DNA of 64,000 bases from Streptomyces shenzhenensis (GCF_021462265.1 NZ_JAJONF010000007.1:62001-126000); one strand, 5' to 3'; shown: positions 8,270 to 15,961, numbered from the stretch's first letter. Notes: a model not told the origin generated them from the sequence alone. Translations and numbers: made by a program.

Positions 8270-9205
8270 TCACTTACCGGTCGCGTGCAGGTCCAGCCGC
8301 CAGTCCTGGCCGACCAGGTCCCTGCCGAAGGAGCGGTGCGGTTTCTCGGCGGTGAGGACGAAACCGTGCCGCTGGTAGAGGCGGCGGGCGGCGGACAGAA
8401 CGTCGTTGGTCCACAGCACCAGGTCGCGGTAGCCGACCCCGCGGGCGAACTCGGTCACGGCGGTGACCAGATGGTCACCGATGCCGAGGCCGCGGGCCTC
8501 CGGCTCGACGAGCAGCAGCCGCAGCCGCGCGGTGCCCGGGGCGTCGTCCCGTACGCACATCACGCAGCCCACCGGCCGCCCGGCCCACTCGGCGATCCAG
8601 GTCCGCTCCAGGTGCGGGTCGTGGTCCTCGGCGTAGTCGGCGACGATCCGGGCGACCAGGCCCTCGTAGTCGGTGTTCCAGCCGTACTCGGCCGCGTACA
8701 GGGCGGCGTTGCGCTGCACGATCCAGCCCAGGTCACCGGGGTGCGGCTCGCGCAGCACGACCTCGCCGGGCCCGGCCGGGGCGTGCCCGTCGCCGAGGAT
8801 CGTGCGGATGGTGCGCATGGCCTCGGCGAGCCGGGGCCGCTCACCGGGGTCGACGGCGCCCAGCAGCGAGCCGACCGATTCCCGGGCGCGCTCGTCCAGC
8901 AGCTCGGCGGCGGCCCGGCCGCCCGCGGTCAGGGACACGCGCCGCCGCCGCGGGTCCTTCTGCGAGGGCGCGCGCTCGATCAGCCCGGCCTCCTCGAACT
9001 TGTTGAGGATCCGGCTCAGGTACCCGGCGTCCAGCGCGAGATCGGACCGCAGGTCGGCCGCGTCGGTGTCGGCGGAGTGCGCCAGCTCGTACAGCACGCG
9101 GGCCTCGGTGAGGGTGTACGGGGCGTAGAGGTGGCGGCCGTAGTCGAGGGCGCCGATGAGGTTGGTGTAGAAGCGGTTGAACGCACGGACTTCCTGGACG
9201 GTCAT
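8270..9205 (-). CDS. MarR-type regulator fused to a GNAT acetyltransferase
   Basis: The 311-residue protein has two domains. Residues 1-150 form a MarR winged helix (TLTEARVLYELAH, then LDAGYLSRILNKFEEAGLI, then PSQKDPRRRRVSLTAGG as the wing). Residues 155-311 form a GNAT domain with the acetyl-CoA loop written as LLLVEPEARGLGIGDHLV. MarR-GNAT fusions are a known bacterial arrangement in which the regulator may also acetylate a small molecule. The gene is 34 bases upstream of the isomerase-like gene on the same strand, so both may share one transcript. A perfect palindrome 18 bases upstream may be its own operator. Confidence 0.87.
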   Translation of the reverse strand: MTVQEVRAFNRFYTNLIGALDYGRHLYAPYTLTEARVLYELAHSADTDAADLRSDLALDAGYLSRILNKFEEAGLIERAPSQKDPRRRRVSLTAGGRAAAELLDERARESVGSLLGAVDPGERPRLAEAMRTIRTILGDGHAPAGPGEVVLREPHPGDLGWIVQRNAALYAAEYGWNTDYEGLVARIVADYAEDHDPHLERTWIAEWAGRPVGCVMCVRDDAPGTARLRLLLVEPEARGLGIGDHLVTAVTEFARGVGYRDLVLWTNDVLSAARRLYQRHGFVLTAEKPHRSFGRDLVGQDWRLDLHATGK

Positions 9206-9580
9206 GGCTGGACCCCGATGGTTGACTGAGTCAGAGATACCGTGTCTCCGAGGCTACCCGCCGCCCCGCCCGGCCGGAAGGTGCCGGCCCGAACGGCGGT
9301 TCATCAGGCTTTACTTGTTCTTTTTGTCCGGACCTGGTCCTGCTTTTGACTTCGGCGCCCCCTCGCCGTAGGTTTATACACGAACGTCACTTATGTCCGT
9401 TTCAACCAGGACGTGACGTGGTCCGCCGAAGGGCCCGGACGGTGCCGAGAAAGCCCGGCATCGCGGGCGGCGGACGCGCCCAGAGCTGCGCGCAGGCTCT
9501 GGAGCGCACGCAGGGCGGTCCGCCCACCGAATGCGGCGGCCGTCGTCAGACAACCACACCCTCTGAGAGGGGCTGAAAAC
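9206..9580. other. 375-base intergenic region between MarR-GNAT and the Gly-rich protein
   Basis: It contains the palindrome at 9223-9233 near the MarR-GNAT start and a lower-GC patch (about 9308-9400). The patch includes TTGACT (9347) and TATACA (9376), but their 23-base spacing is too long for one ordinary promoter. A 168-residue extension of the Gly-rich frame into this region lacks coding character and was not accepted. Confidence 0.5.
9223..9233. promoter_or_regulatory. Candidate MarR operator
   Basis: TGACT-G-AGTCA is an exact palindrome 18 bases upstream of the MarR-GNAT start codon, the usual place for autorepression by a MarR protein. Binding is inferred from position only. Confidence 0.4.
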
Positions 9581-10018
9581 ATGCGCGCGCACAGCACACG
9601 TATGAAGAGGGTCGTCATCGCTGCGATCTCGGCACCCATCCTGGCGCTCGGCGTCGGCGCCGGCGTCGCCAGCGCGGCAACTCACTCCGCGCCGGCCCAG
9701 GTCGCCACCATCCAGGACAACGGCGGTGGCGGCGGTCACGGCGGTGGCGGTGGCGGTCACGGCGGTGGCGGCGGCCATGGCGGTGGCCATGGCGGTGGCG
9801 GTTACGGCGGCCACGGCGGTTACGGCGGCCACGGTGGCTATGGCGGTTATGGCGGCTATGGCGGCTATGGCGATCACGGCTATGGCGGCTATGGCGGCTA
9901 TGGCGATCACGGCTACGGCGGCTACGGCGGCTACGGCGGCTATGGCGGTCACGGTGGCTATGGCGGTCACGGTGGCTATGGCGGTCACGGCGGCTATGGC
10001 GGTCACGGCGGCCGCTAG
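9581..10018 (+). CDS. Secreted Gly/Tyr/His-rich repeat protein
   Basis: The 145-residue product starts at ATG 9581, with GAGAGGGG about nine bases upstream. Residues 1-32 are a Sec signal ending GVASA-A. After a short linker (to about residue 46) the whole mature chain consists of GGGGGHGGG and GGYGGHGGYGG-type repeats, essentially only Gly, Tyr, His and two Asp. Such chains are intrinsically disordered and can phase-separate, bind metal through His, or cross-link through Tyr. A role in the cell surface or aerial hyphae is conceivable but unproven. The low-complexity codons (ggcggtcac, ggctatggc) make the locus prone to length change. A strong terminator follows. Confidence 0.75.
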   Translation: MRAHSTRMKRVVIAAISAPILALGVGAGVASAATHSAPAQVATIQDNGGGGGHGGGGGGHGGGGGHGGGHGGGGYGGHGGYGGHGGYGGYGGYGGYGDHGYGGYGGYGDHGYGGYGGYGGYGGHGGYGGHGGYGGHGGYGGHGGR

Positions 10019-10066
10019 TGGCGCTAGCCGGGTCGCGGCGTCTGCCGTCTCCTGACAGCACAGAGT

Positions 10067-10101
10067 GGGTCCGGGTGCCCGTCCTTCGGGCACCCGGACC
10101 C
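10067..10101 (+). terminator. Strong hairpin terminator after the Gly-rich protein
   Basis: A 15-bp perfect stem GGGTCCGGGTGCCCG pairs with CGGGCACCCGGACCC across a TCCTT loop, 49 bases after the stop codon. There is no T-run, as is common in Streptomyces. It also faces the convergent LacI gene and may serve both. Confidence 0.8.
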
Positions 10102-10183
10102 GTGTGTCGAAAGACCCCTTACCTGTCCGGGGGCACCTGAGCCGCGCCCCCCGGCTTCCGGTACGTCCTCTCCGGGCGGCCGG

Positions 10184-11230
10184 TCAGGTGCGCGGCACGC
10201 CCGAGGACCCCCGCACCATCAGCTCACCCCGCACCGTCGCGATCCCGCCCGGCGGCGGCTCCTCGCGGCCCATGGCGATACGGCCGGCCCGCGCCCCCGC
10301 CTCGGCCAGCGGCAGCCGCACCGTCGTCAGCGACGGCACCACGTCGATGCTGAACGGCAGGTCGTCGAAGCCGGCCACCGACACGTCCGCCGGGATCCGC
10401 AGCCCGGACTCCCGCAGCGCCGCGCACGCGCCGAGCGCCACCGAGTCGTTCGCGGCCACCACGGCCGTCAGCGTCGGATCCCTGCGCAGCAGTTCGAGCG
10501 TCGCCTCGTACCCCGCCCGGCGGTCGTACCGCCCGTGCACGGTCCAGCGCGGGTCCTCCTCGATCCCCGCGTCGGCCAGCGCGGCCCGGTGGCCCTCCAG
10601 CCGGTGCCGGGTGGTCGTCCGCTCCTCCGGGCCGGCGATGTAGCCGAGGCGCCGGTGGCCGAGCCCGATCAGGTGCTCGGTCAGCTGCTTGCCGCCGCCG
10701 CGGTTGTCGAAGGTCAGCGCCACCGCGTCGGTGTCCGGGGCCGGCGGCCGCCCGCACAGCACCACCCGGGTCCCGGCGTCCGCCAGCTTCCGCAGCTTCG
10801 CCGCCACCGCCGCCGCGTGCGGCGGGTTCTCCATCGCCCCGCCGGTCAGGATCACCGCCGCCGCCCGCTGCCGCTGCAGCAGGGTCAGGTACGTCAGTTC
10901 CCGCTCCGGTGACCCGCCGGTGTTGCACACCACCGCCAGCCGCTCGCCGCCCGCGCGCCCGCCCGGGCCGCCGATCTCGGCCTGGATCGCGCTCGCCATG
11001 ATCCCGAAGAACGGGTCGGCGATGTCGTTGACCAGGATGCCGACCAGGTCGGAGGTGGCCGCCGCGAGCGCGCTCGCCGGCCCGTTGAGGACGTAGTCCA
11101 GCTCGTCCACCGCCCGCAGCACCCGTTCCCGCGTGGACGCCGCCACCGGGTAGTTGCCGTTCAGTACGCGCGACACTGTCGCGGGCGAGACCTGGGCGCG
11201 GGCCGCCACGTCCGCCAGGGTCACCGTCAT
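10184..11230 (-). CDS. LacI/GalR-family repressor of the adjacent carbohydrate operon
   Basis: The 348-residue protein begins MTVTLADVAARAQVSPATVSRVLNG, a canonical LacI helix-turn-helix with hinge helix. A periplasmic-binding-like sensor domain follows (DIADPFFGIM, then VSVAGFDDLPFSIDVVPSLTTV). ATG 11230 is chosen because CGGAGGA lies seven bases upstream; an upstream extension to 11275 lacks a ribosome site. It is divergent from the Gfo/Idh/MocA-DUF993-isomerase operon, and a LacI-type palindrome with a central CG sits in front of that operon. It is therefore the likely repressor, released by an unknown sugar or polyol. Confidence 0.88.
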   Translation of the reverse strand: MTVTLADVAARAQVSPATVSRVLNGNYPVAASTRERVLRAVDELDYVLNGPASALAAATSDLVGILVNDIADPFFGIMASAIQAEIGGPGGRAGGERLAVVCNTGGSPERELTYLTLLQRQRAAAVILTGGAMENPPHAAAVAAKLRKLADAGTRVVLCGRPPAPDTDAVALTFDNRGGGKQLTEHLIGLGHRRLGYIAGPEERTTTRHRLEGHRAALADAGIEEDPRWTVHGRYDRRAGYEATLELLRRDPTLTAVVAANDSVALGACAALRESGLRIPADVSVAGFDDLPFSIDVVPSLTTVRLPLAEAGARAGRIAMGREEPPPGGIATVRGELMVRGSSGVPRT

Positions 11231-11400
11231 CTCGTCGTCCTCCGGTCGCGCATCTCGTCGTATGCCGTCCTGCACAGGTCCATCGACAGCCGGCTCACAG
11301 AAAGCCCCCCTGCCGTGCAGACCATAAGGTCATTCATTTCTGCTGTTCGCCCCCTCGAACGAGTCGCTCCCACCCCGGTCTTGTACAGACCAGGGTTCAA

Positions 11401-11440
11401 AGGCTAACTTCTGACCATATAGAAAGCGCTTGCTGCGTTG
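11401..11440 (+). promoter_or_regulatory. Promoter/operator of the Gfo-DUF993-isomerase operon
   Basis: AAGCGCTT (11424-11431), inside AGAAAGCGCTTGCT, is the type of CG-centred palindrome bound by LacI-family proteins. It lies 38 bases upstream of the GTG start and directly after a TATAGA -10 candidate (11418-11423... in the sequence CATATAGAAAG), so a bound repressor would block transcription. The boundaries of the -35 box are unclear. Confidence 0.6.
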
Positions 11441-11469
11441 CTGAGACGCACGCGGACGAAGGGAATCAC

Positions 11470-12627
11470 GTGAACCGCAAGACGGTGCGTATCGCCATGA
11501 ACGGCGTCACCGGGCGCATGGGCTACCGCCAGCACCTCGTCCGCTCGATCCTCGCCCTGCGTGAGCAGGGCGGACTCGACCTCGGCGACGGCACGGTGCT
11601 CTGGCCGGAACCGGTCCTCGTCGGCCGCCGCGAACACGCGCTCCGCGAGATCGCCGACCGGCACGGCCTGTCCGCCGAGCACATCGCCACCGACCTGGCG
11701 GCCGTGCTCGCCGACCCCACCATCGACATCTACTTCGACGCCCAGGTCACCTCCGCCCGCGAGGAGGCCATCAAGCAGGCCGTCGCCGCCGGGAAGCACA
11801 TCTACACCGAGAAGCCGACGGCCACCGGCCTGGACGGCGCCCTGGAGCTGGCCCGGCTCGCGCACGCCAAGGGCGTCAAGTCCGGCGTCGTCCAGGACAA
11901 GATCTTCCTGCCCGGCCTGCTGAAGCTGAAGCGGCTCATCGACGGCGGCTTCTTCGGCCGGATCCTGTCGGTCCGCGGCGAGTTCGGCTACTGGGTCTTC
12001 GAGGGCGACTGGCAGCCTGCCCAGCGCCCCTCCTGGAACTACCGCGCGGAGGACGGCGGCGGCATCGTCGTCGACATGTTCCCGCACTGGGAGTACGTCC
12101 TGCACGAGCTGTTCGGCCGCGTGCAGTCCGTACAGGCCCTCACCGCCACCCACATCCCGCAGCGCTGGGACGAGAACGGCAAGCCCTACGACGCGACGGC
12201 GGACGACGCCGCGTACGGCATCTTCGAGCTCGACGGCGGTGCCGTCGCCCAGATCAACTCCTCCTGGACGGTCCGCGTCAACCGCGACGAACTGGTCGAG
12301 TTCCAGGTGGACGGCACCGAAGGCTCAGCGGTCGCCGGCCTGCGCAACTGCCGCGTCCAGCACCGCAGCGCGACCCCCAAGCCGGTCTGGAACCCGGACA
12401 TCCCCGCCACCTACGCGTTCCGTGAGCAGTGGCAGGAGATCCCGGACAACACCGAGTTCGACAACGGCTTCAAGGCCCAGTGGGAGCTGTTCCTCAAGCA
12501 CGTCTACGCCGACGCCCCCTACCGCTGGGACCTGCTGGCCGGCGCCCGTGGCGTGCAACTCGCCGAGCTGGGCCTGAAGTCCTCGACGGAGGGCCGCCGC
12601 ATCGAGGTACCGGAGATCGCGCTGTGA
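11470..12627 (+). CDS. Gfo/Idh/MocA-family sugar or polyol dehydrogenase
   Basis: The 385-residue protein starts at GTG 11470, with AAGGGA in front. The N-terminal Rossmann fold reads VRIAMNGVTGRMGYRQH, with the conserved EKPTAT motif near residue 115. The C-terminal alpha/beta domain has WNYRAEDGGGIVVDMFPHWEY, where the His is the usual substrate contact. The family oxidises or reduces sugars and inositols with NAD(P). The gene opens an operon of three overlapping genes with a DUF993 aldolase-like protein and an isomerase, suggesting a short catabolic route for one unusual sugar. Confidence 0.85.
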   Translation: MNRKTVRIAMNGVTGRMGYRQHLVRSILALREQGGLDLGDGTVLWPEPVLVGRREHALREIADRHGLSAEHIATDLAAVLADPTIDIYFDAQVTSAREEAIKQAVAAGKHIYTEKPTATGLDGALELARLAHAKGVKSGVVQDKIFLPGLLKLKRLIDGGFFGRILSVRGEFGYWVFEGDWQPAQRPSWNYRAEDGGGIVVDMFPHWEYVLHELFGRVQSVQALTATHIPQRWDENGKPYDATADDAAYGIFELDGGAVAQINSSWTVRVNRDELVEFQVDGTEGSAVAGLRNCRVQHRSATPKPVWNPDIPATYAFREQWQEIPDNTEFDNGFKAQWELFLKHVYADAPYRWDLLAGARGVQLAELGLKSSTEGRRIEVPEIAL

Positions 12628-13775
12628 CCATCCGACTGCCCGACTCCGAAGGGGGCCTCAGGGCGTACGAGCCGCGCACCGAGCCGCTCGCCCTCACCCC
12701 CGGCACCCCCTTCACCTCCCGTACGGTCTTCTCGGCGGCGCACGTCGTCGCCGACCCGTTCGCGGACACGAACCCCGACGCGCCGGCCGCCGTCGACTGG
12801 GACGCCACCCTCGCCTTCCGCCGCCACCTGTGGTCGCACGGCCTGGGCGTCGCCGAGGCGATGGACACCGCCCAGCGCGGCATGGGCCTGGACTGGGCGG
12901 GCGCCGCCGAGCTGATCCGGCGCAGTGCCGCCGAGGCGCGTGCCGTGGGCGGCCGGATCGCCTGCGGGGTGGGCACCGACCAGATCGCGGGCGGTTCCCT
13001 CGCCGAGGTCCGGGCCGCGTACGAGGAGCAGCTCGCGCTCGTCGAGGAGTCCGGCGCCCAGGCCATCGTGATGGCCTCCCGGGCGCTCGCCGCCACGGCC
13101 GCCGGTCCCGAGGACTACCTCGGCGTCTACGGCCACCTGCTGCGCCAGGCCGCCGAGCCGGTGGTCCTGCACTGGCTCGGCCCGATGTTCGACCCGGCGC
13201 TGGAGGGCTACTGGGGCTCGTCCGACCTGGACGCGGCCACCGACACCTTCCTGGAGGTCATCGCCGCCCACCCCGACAAGGTCGACGGCATCAAGGTCTC
13301 CCTGCTCGACGCGCGGCGCGAGGTCGACCTGCGCCGGCGCCTGCCGGAAGGCGTCCGCTGCTACACCGGTGACGACTTCAACTACCCCGAGCTGATCGCG
13401 GGCGACGCGCAGGGTTTCAGCCACGCCCTGCTCGGCATCTTCGACCCGCTGGGGCCGCTGGCGGCACAGGCGGTCCGGGTCCTGGACACCGGGGACACGG
13501 CCGGCTTCCGCGGCCTCCTGGACCCCACTGTCGAGCTCTCCCGGCACCTCTTCCAGGCCCCCACCCGGTTCTACAAGACCGGCGTGGTCTTCCTGGCCTG
13601 GCTGGCCGGCCACCAGTCCCACTTCACCATGGTCGGCGGCCTGCAGTCGGCCCGCTCCCTGCCGCACTTCGCGCGCGCCTACGAACTCGCCGACGGCCTG
13701 GGGCTGTTCCCGGACCCGAAGCTGGCCGAGGAGCGCATGAAGACCCTTCTCGCCCTGTACGGAGTCGACCAGTGA
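12624..13775 (+). CDS. DUF993 / dihydrodipicolinate synthase-like protein
   Basis: The 383-residue product starts at GTG 12624, which overlaps the previous stop by 4 bases (GTGA), implying translational coupling. It matches the DUF993 family, distantly related to class I DapA-type aldolases with a (beta/alpha)8 barrel. Visible segments are HGLGVAEAMDTAQRGMGLDW, VVLHWLGPMFDPAL and the VDGIKVSLLD strand, whose Lys sits where the Schiff-base Lys of the superfamily is expected. Together with its neighbours it may split a keto-sugar acid. The reaction is inferred, not known. Confidence 0.8.
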   Translation: MTIRLPDSEGGLRAYEPRTEPLALTPGTPFTSRTVFSAAHVVADPFADTNPDAPAAVDWDATLAFRRHLWSHGLGVAEAMDTAQRGMGLDWAGAAELIRRSAAEARAVGGRIACGVGTDQIAGGSLAEVRAAYEEQLALVEESGAQAIVMASRALAATAAGPEDYLGVYGHLLRQAAEPVVLHWLGPMFDPALEGYWGSSDLDAATDTFLEVIAAHPDKVDGIKVSLLDARREVDLRRRLPEGVRCYTGDDFNYPELIAGDAQGFSHALLGIFDPLGPLAAQAVRVLDTGDTAGFRGLLDPTVELSRHLFQAPTRFYKTGVVFLAWLAGHQSHFTMVGGLQSARSLPHFARAYELADGLGLFPDPKLAEERMKTLLALYGVDQ

Positions 13776-14605
13776 CCGGCGACCTGTCCCGCTTCTCCAT
13801 CAACCAGATGACCGTCAAGCAGCTGTCGATGCCCGAACTCGTCGACGCCTGCCTGGAACTGGGCGTGCCGGGCGTCGGCCTGTGGCGCGAGCCGGTGCGG
13901 TCGTACGGGGTGGAGGCGAGCGCCAAGCTGGTCCGTGAGGCGGGCCTGGCCGTCACCACCCTGTGCCGGGGCGGCTTCCTCACGGCGATCGACCCGGACG
14001 AGCGGGCCGCCGCCGTCGCCGACAACCGGCGGGCCGTGGAGGAGGCCGCGGCCCTCGGCACGGACACCCTCGTGCTGGTCTCCGGCGGCCTGCCGGCGGG
14101 CTCCAGGGACCTGCGCGGCGCCCGGGAACGCATCGCGGACGCCCTCGCCGAACTCGGCCCCTACGCCGAGGAACACGGCGTCCGGCTGGCCATCGAGCCG
14201 CTGCACCCCATGTTCGCCTCCGACCGCTGCGTGGTCTCCACCCTCACCCAGGCGCTGGACCTCGCGGAGCGCTTTCCTTCGCACCAGGTCGGCGTCACCG
14301 TGGACACGTACCACATCTGGTGGGACGACCAGGCGCCCGCGCAGATCGCCCGGGCCGGCGCGGGCGGCCGCATCCACACCTTCCAACTCGCCGACTGGAT
14401 CACCCCGTTGCCGGAGGGCGTCCTCAACGGCCGCGGCCAGATCGGCGACGGCGCGATCGACATGCGCGAGTGGCAGGGCTACGTGGAGGCGGCCGGCTAC
14501 ACCGGCCCCATCGAGGTCGAGCTCTTCAACGACGGGCTGTGGGCGAGGGACGGCCGCGAGGTGCTGGCGGAGACGGTGCACCGGTTCCTGGAGCACACGG
14601 CGTAG
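13772..14605 (+). CDS. Sugar phosphate isomerase/epimerase (TIM barrel)
   Basis: The 277-residue protein starts at GTG 13772, again overlapping the previous stop by 4 bases. It has the AP-endonuclease-2-like barrel: LAIEPLHPMFASD (metal-ligand Glu), VGVTVDTYHIWWDD, the HTFQLADWI strand and IEVELFND near the end. These positions match the metal sites of IolE/hydroxypyruvate-isomerase-like enzymes. It is the third member of the LacI-controlled operon and probably isomerises the sugar that the Gfo protein oxidises. Confidence 0.83.
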   Translation: MTGDLSRFSINQMTVKQLSMPELVDACLELGVPGVGLWREPVRSYGVEASAKLVREAGLAVTTLCRGGFLTAIDPDERAAAVADNRRAVEEAAALGTDTLVLVSGGLPAGSRDLRGARERIADALAELGPYAEEHGVRLAIEPLHPMFASDRCVVSTLTQALDLAERFPSHQVGVTVDTYHIWWDDQAPAQIARAGAGGRIHTFQLADWITPLPEGVLNGRGQIGDGAIDMREWQGYVEAAGYTGPIEVELFNDGLWARDGREVLAETVHRFLEHTA

Positions 14606-14660
14606 TCCAGCGAGGCGGCCGAAGAAGCGGACCTGTTCTCCGGCCGCCGCCCCACGGTGG

Positions 14661-14688
14661 CGTATACGTGACGTATACTCGACATATG
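14661..14688 (+). promoter_or_regulatory. Leaderless promoter with tandem 11-bp operator repeats
   Basis: CGTATACGTGA (14661-14671) is followed directly by CGTATACTCGA (14672-14682); nine of eleven positions match. The second copy contains TATACT (14674-14679), an excellent -10. The ATG is six bases after it, so the mRNA is predicted to start at or next to the start codon with no leader. The repeats suit binding by a ribbon-helix-helix antitoxin and autoregulation. Confidence 0.7.
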
Positions 14689-14967
14689 TCCGACGTCATG
14701 ATCCGCGTGCCCGCAGAAGTCCGTGACCAACTGGCCGCCGTGGCCGAGGCGCGAGGCACCAGCCTCCGTGCCCTCATGCAGGACATAGCCGCTCAGACGC
14801 TGACCCCCGAGCAGATCAGGGAGCGGGCCGACCGCACGCGTGCGCTGCTGGCCGAGCGCTTCGGGCACTACGTCTCGGATGAGGAGTCCGCCGAGATGCG
14901 GCGCAAGATGCGGGAGGCCGCCACCGCTCACCGTGCTGCCTCGGCCGGGACGGAGCGGAACCCTTGA
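14686..14967 (+). CDS. Ribbon-helix-helix antitoxin (VapB-like)
   Basis: The 93-residue protein begins MSDVMIRVPAEVRDQLAAVA, the beta-strand plus two helices (EARGTSLRALMQDIAAQTL) of the ribbon-helix-helix DNA-binding fold. A charged helical tail (residues 50-90) would wrap the toxin. No ribosome site precedes the ATG, in line with the leaderless promoter. The stop overlaps the toxin start by 4 bases. Arrangement and size fit the antitoxin of a type II pair. Confidence 0.78.
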   Translation: MSDVMIRVPAEVRDQLAAVAEARGTSLRALMQDIAAQTLTPEQIRERADRTRALLAERFGHYVSDEESAEMRRKMREAATAHRAASAGTERNP

Positions 14968-15356
14968 GCTGGACCGAGCACTACGTCCTCGACACCCCCA
15001 CCCTCCTGGCGATGGGGGGCGACAAGCAGGTCTCCGGCCTGATCCATGCCGCTGCCGCCAGTGACGACATGCGTCTGTGGGTACCTGCCCTGTGTCTCCT
15101 GGAGGCCGAGCGCCAACGTGCCGGGATCGTCGACCACGTGGGCGTGTTGGTGGACGTACTCCATCTCGTCGACGACGACTACTCCATGGCGGTCACCATC
15201 GCCGAGCTACGCGGCGCGGGCGTGGACTTCGGTGTTTCCGCCGCCGTGCACACCGCGAGGCCGAACCAGACGCTCCCCATGGGCGGCCTGATCGCCTCCG
15301 TGGCACCGGAGCCGTACGAAGGACTCGGCGTCGGGGTCATGGACCTGAACCGATGA
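14964..15356 (+). CDS. PIN-like toxin (VapC-like), possibly impaired
   Basis: The 130-residue product starts at TTG 14964, overlapping the antitoxin stop, with GGAGCGGA as ribosome site. It has the opening of a PIN ribonuclease, HYVLDTPTLLAM with Asp10, and a conserved Glu47 in LCLLEAER. The third and fourth acidic residues expected in the C-terminal half are not evident: the corresponding stretch reads NQTLPMGGLIASVAPE. The protein may be a diverged PIN member with weakened nuclease activity, or residues elsewhere may complete the site. Partner gene and overlap support a toxin role. Confidence 0.65.
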   Translation: MSWTEHYVLDTPTLLAMGGDKQVSGLIHAAAASDDMRLWVPALCLLEAERQRAGIVDHVGVLVDVLHLVDDDYSMAVTIAELRGAGVDFGVSAAVHTARPNQTLPMGGLIASVAPEPYEGLGVGVMDLNR

Positions 15357-15375
15357 GCTCTGCACTTCCGGGGCG

Positions 15376-15555
15376 TCAGCGACTGATACGCCCGTCCCGC
15401 ACGGCCCCGACGAACGCGGCCCAGCCGTCGGACGAGAAGACCAGCGCCGGGCCGGTGGACCCCGCCTTGCTGTCGCGGACGGGTACGACGGCGTGGCCAC
15501 GGGCTACTTCGAGGCAGTCGCCCTGATCCCCGCCGCTGTAGCGGACCGCCCACAC
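15376..15555 (-). CDS. DUF397 protein, probably part of a decayed module
   Basis: From GTG 15555 a 59-residue DUF397 chain can be read: WAVRYSGG, then GDCLEVA, then VPVRDSKAGSTGPALVFSSDGWAAFVGAV. The DUF397 hallmarks (YSGG, CLEVA, VRDSK, W..F) are all present, but the normal N-terminus (W-K/R-S-S) is shortened. The frame directly upstream holds a fragment of a DUF5753 regulator in a different reading frame. DUF397 genes normally follow a DUF5753 regulator, so this is likely the surviving end of a deleted pair. Expression is uncertain. Confidence 0.55.
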   Translation of the reverse strand: MWAVRYSGGDQGDCLEVARGHAVVPVRDSKAGSTGPALVFSSDGWAAFVGAVRDGRISR

Positions 15556-15556
15556 A

Positions 15557-15690
15557 GCGCCGCAGCACCGACTCGTCGAGCAGCGTCCAGATGACCGGAT
15601 TCAACGGCCCTTCGGGAATCCGGGCACGCTTTGTTCGAATGGCAACGGCCTCGTCAAGCTCGTCCGCCGTGCGGGTCGGCCGGTACCTGT
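15557..15690 (-). pseudogene. DUF5753 regulator fragment
   Basis: Reading leftwards from about 15690, the frame gives DELDEAVAIRTKRARIPEG followed by NPVIWTLLDESVLRR. This is the middle of a DUF5753 ligand domain of XRE regulators (compare DELELRVRHRMARR and AVIHEAALR in the intact protein at 38782). No helix-turn-helix precedes it, and the frame runs straight into DUF397 sequence shifted by one base. It is best explained as a deletion that joined two neighbouring genes. Confidence 0.6.
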
Positions 15691-15696
15691 TACCTC

Positions 15697-15915
15697 GTGG
15701 GTGACGGCGTAGGCCGTGTCTCCCGGCTCGCGGATCAGATCGAGGGGCTGCAACTCGGCATGGCGGAGGGGCTGTTGGACCATGCGGCCGTACTCCTCAC
15801 CGAGCACCGCCTGACCGGCGAGGAACTCCACCACCTCGCCCGGCGGCTGAGCGAATCGCTGAGGGACGTCAAGCGTGTCGCCGAGAGCCGCGGTGCGCGG
15901 TTGCCGTCCGGTTGA
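15697..15915 (+). CDS. Small helical hypothetical protein
   Basis: A 72-residue product from GTG 15697 reads as mostly amphipathic helix: RLADQIEGLQLGMAEGLLDH, then LTGEELHHLARRLSESLRDV. Codon use and helix periodicity look real. No ribosome site is evident, and the 5' part overlaps the DUF5753 fragment on the other strand. I do not recognise a family. It may be a small coiled-coil protein. Confidence 0.45.
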   Translation: MGDGVGRVSRLADQIEGLQLGMAEGLLDHAAVLLTEHRLTGEELHHLARRLSESLRDVKRVAESRGARLPSG

Positions 15916-15946
15916 CCCTCGACCATGTGCAGGGCCCAGAGTGCGG
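15912..15946 (+). promoter_or_regulatory. Candidate MerR-type promoter of the MerR-clamp gene
   Basis: TTGACC (15912-15917) is followed by CCCTCGACCATGTGCAGGG-like sequence with CCCT/AGGG arms, which resembles the dyad inside an over-long MerR-family promoter spacer. The -10 is not clear. MerR proteins usually autoregulate from such sites. Confidence 0.35.
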
Positions 15947-15961
15947 GGTGTGGAGAACGAC

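Noticed and set aside
9347..9381. TTGACT...TATACA as one promoter for the Gly-rich protein
   Set aside because: The spacer of 23 bases is too long for a normal sigma-70-type promoter; the boxes may belong to different signals.
9715..10018. The GGTCACGGC/GGCTATGGC repeats as a CRISPR or intergenic satellite
   Set aside because: Units are in-frame codons behind a signal peptide, too short and irregular for CRISPR spacers.
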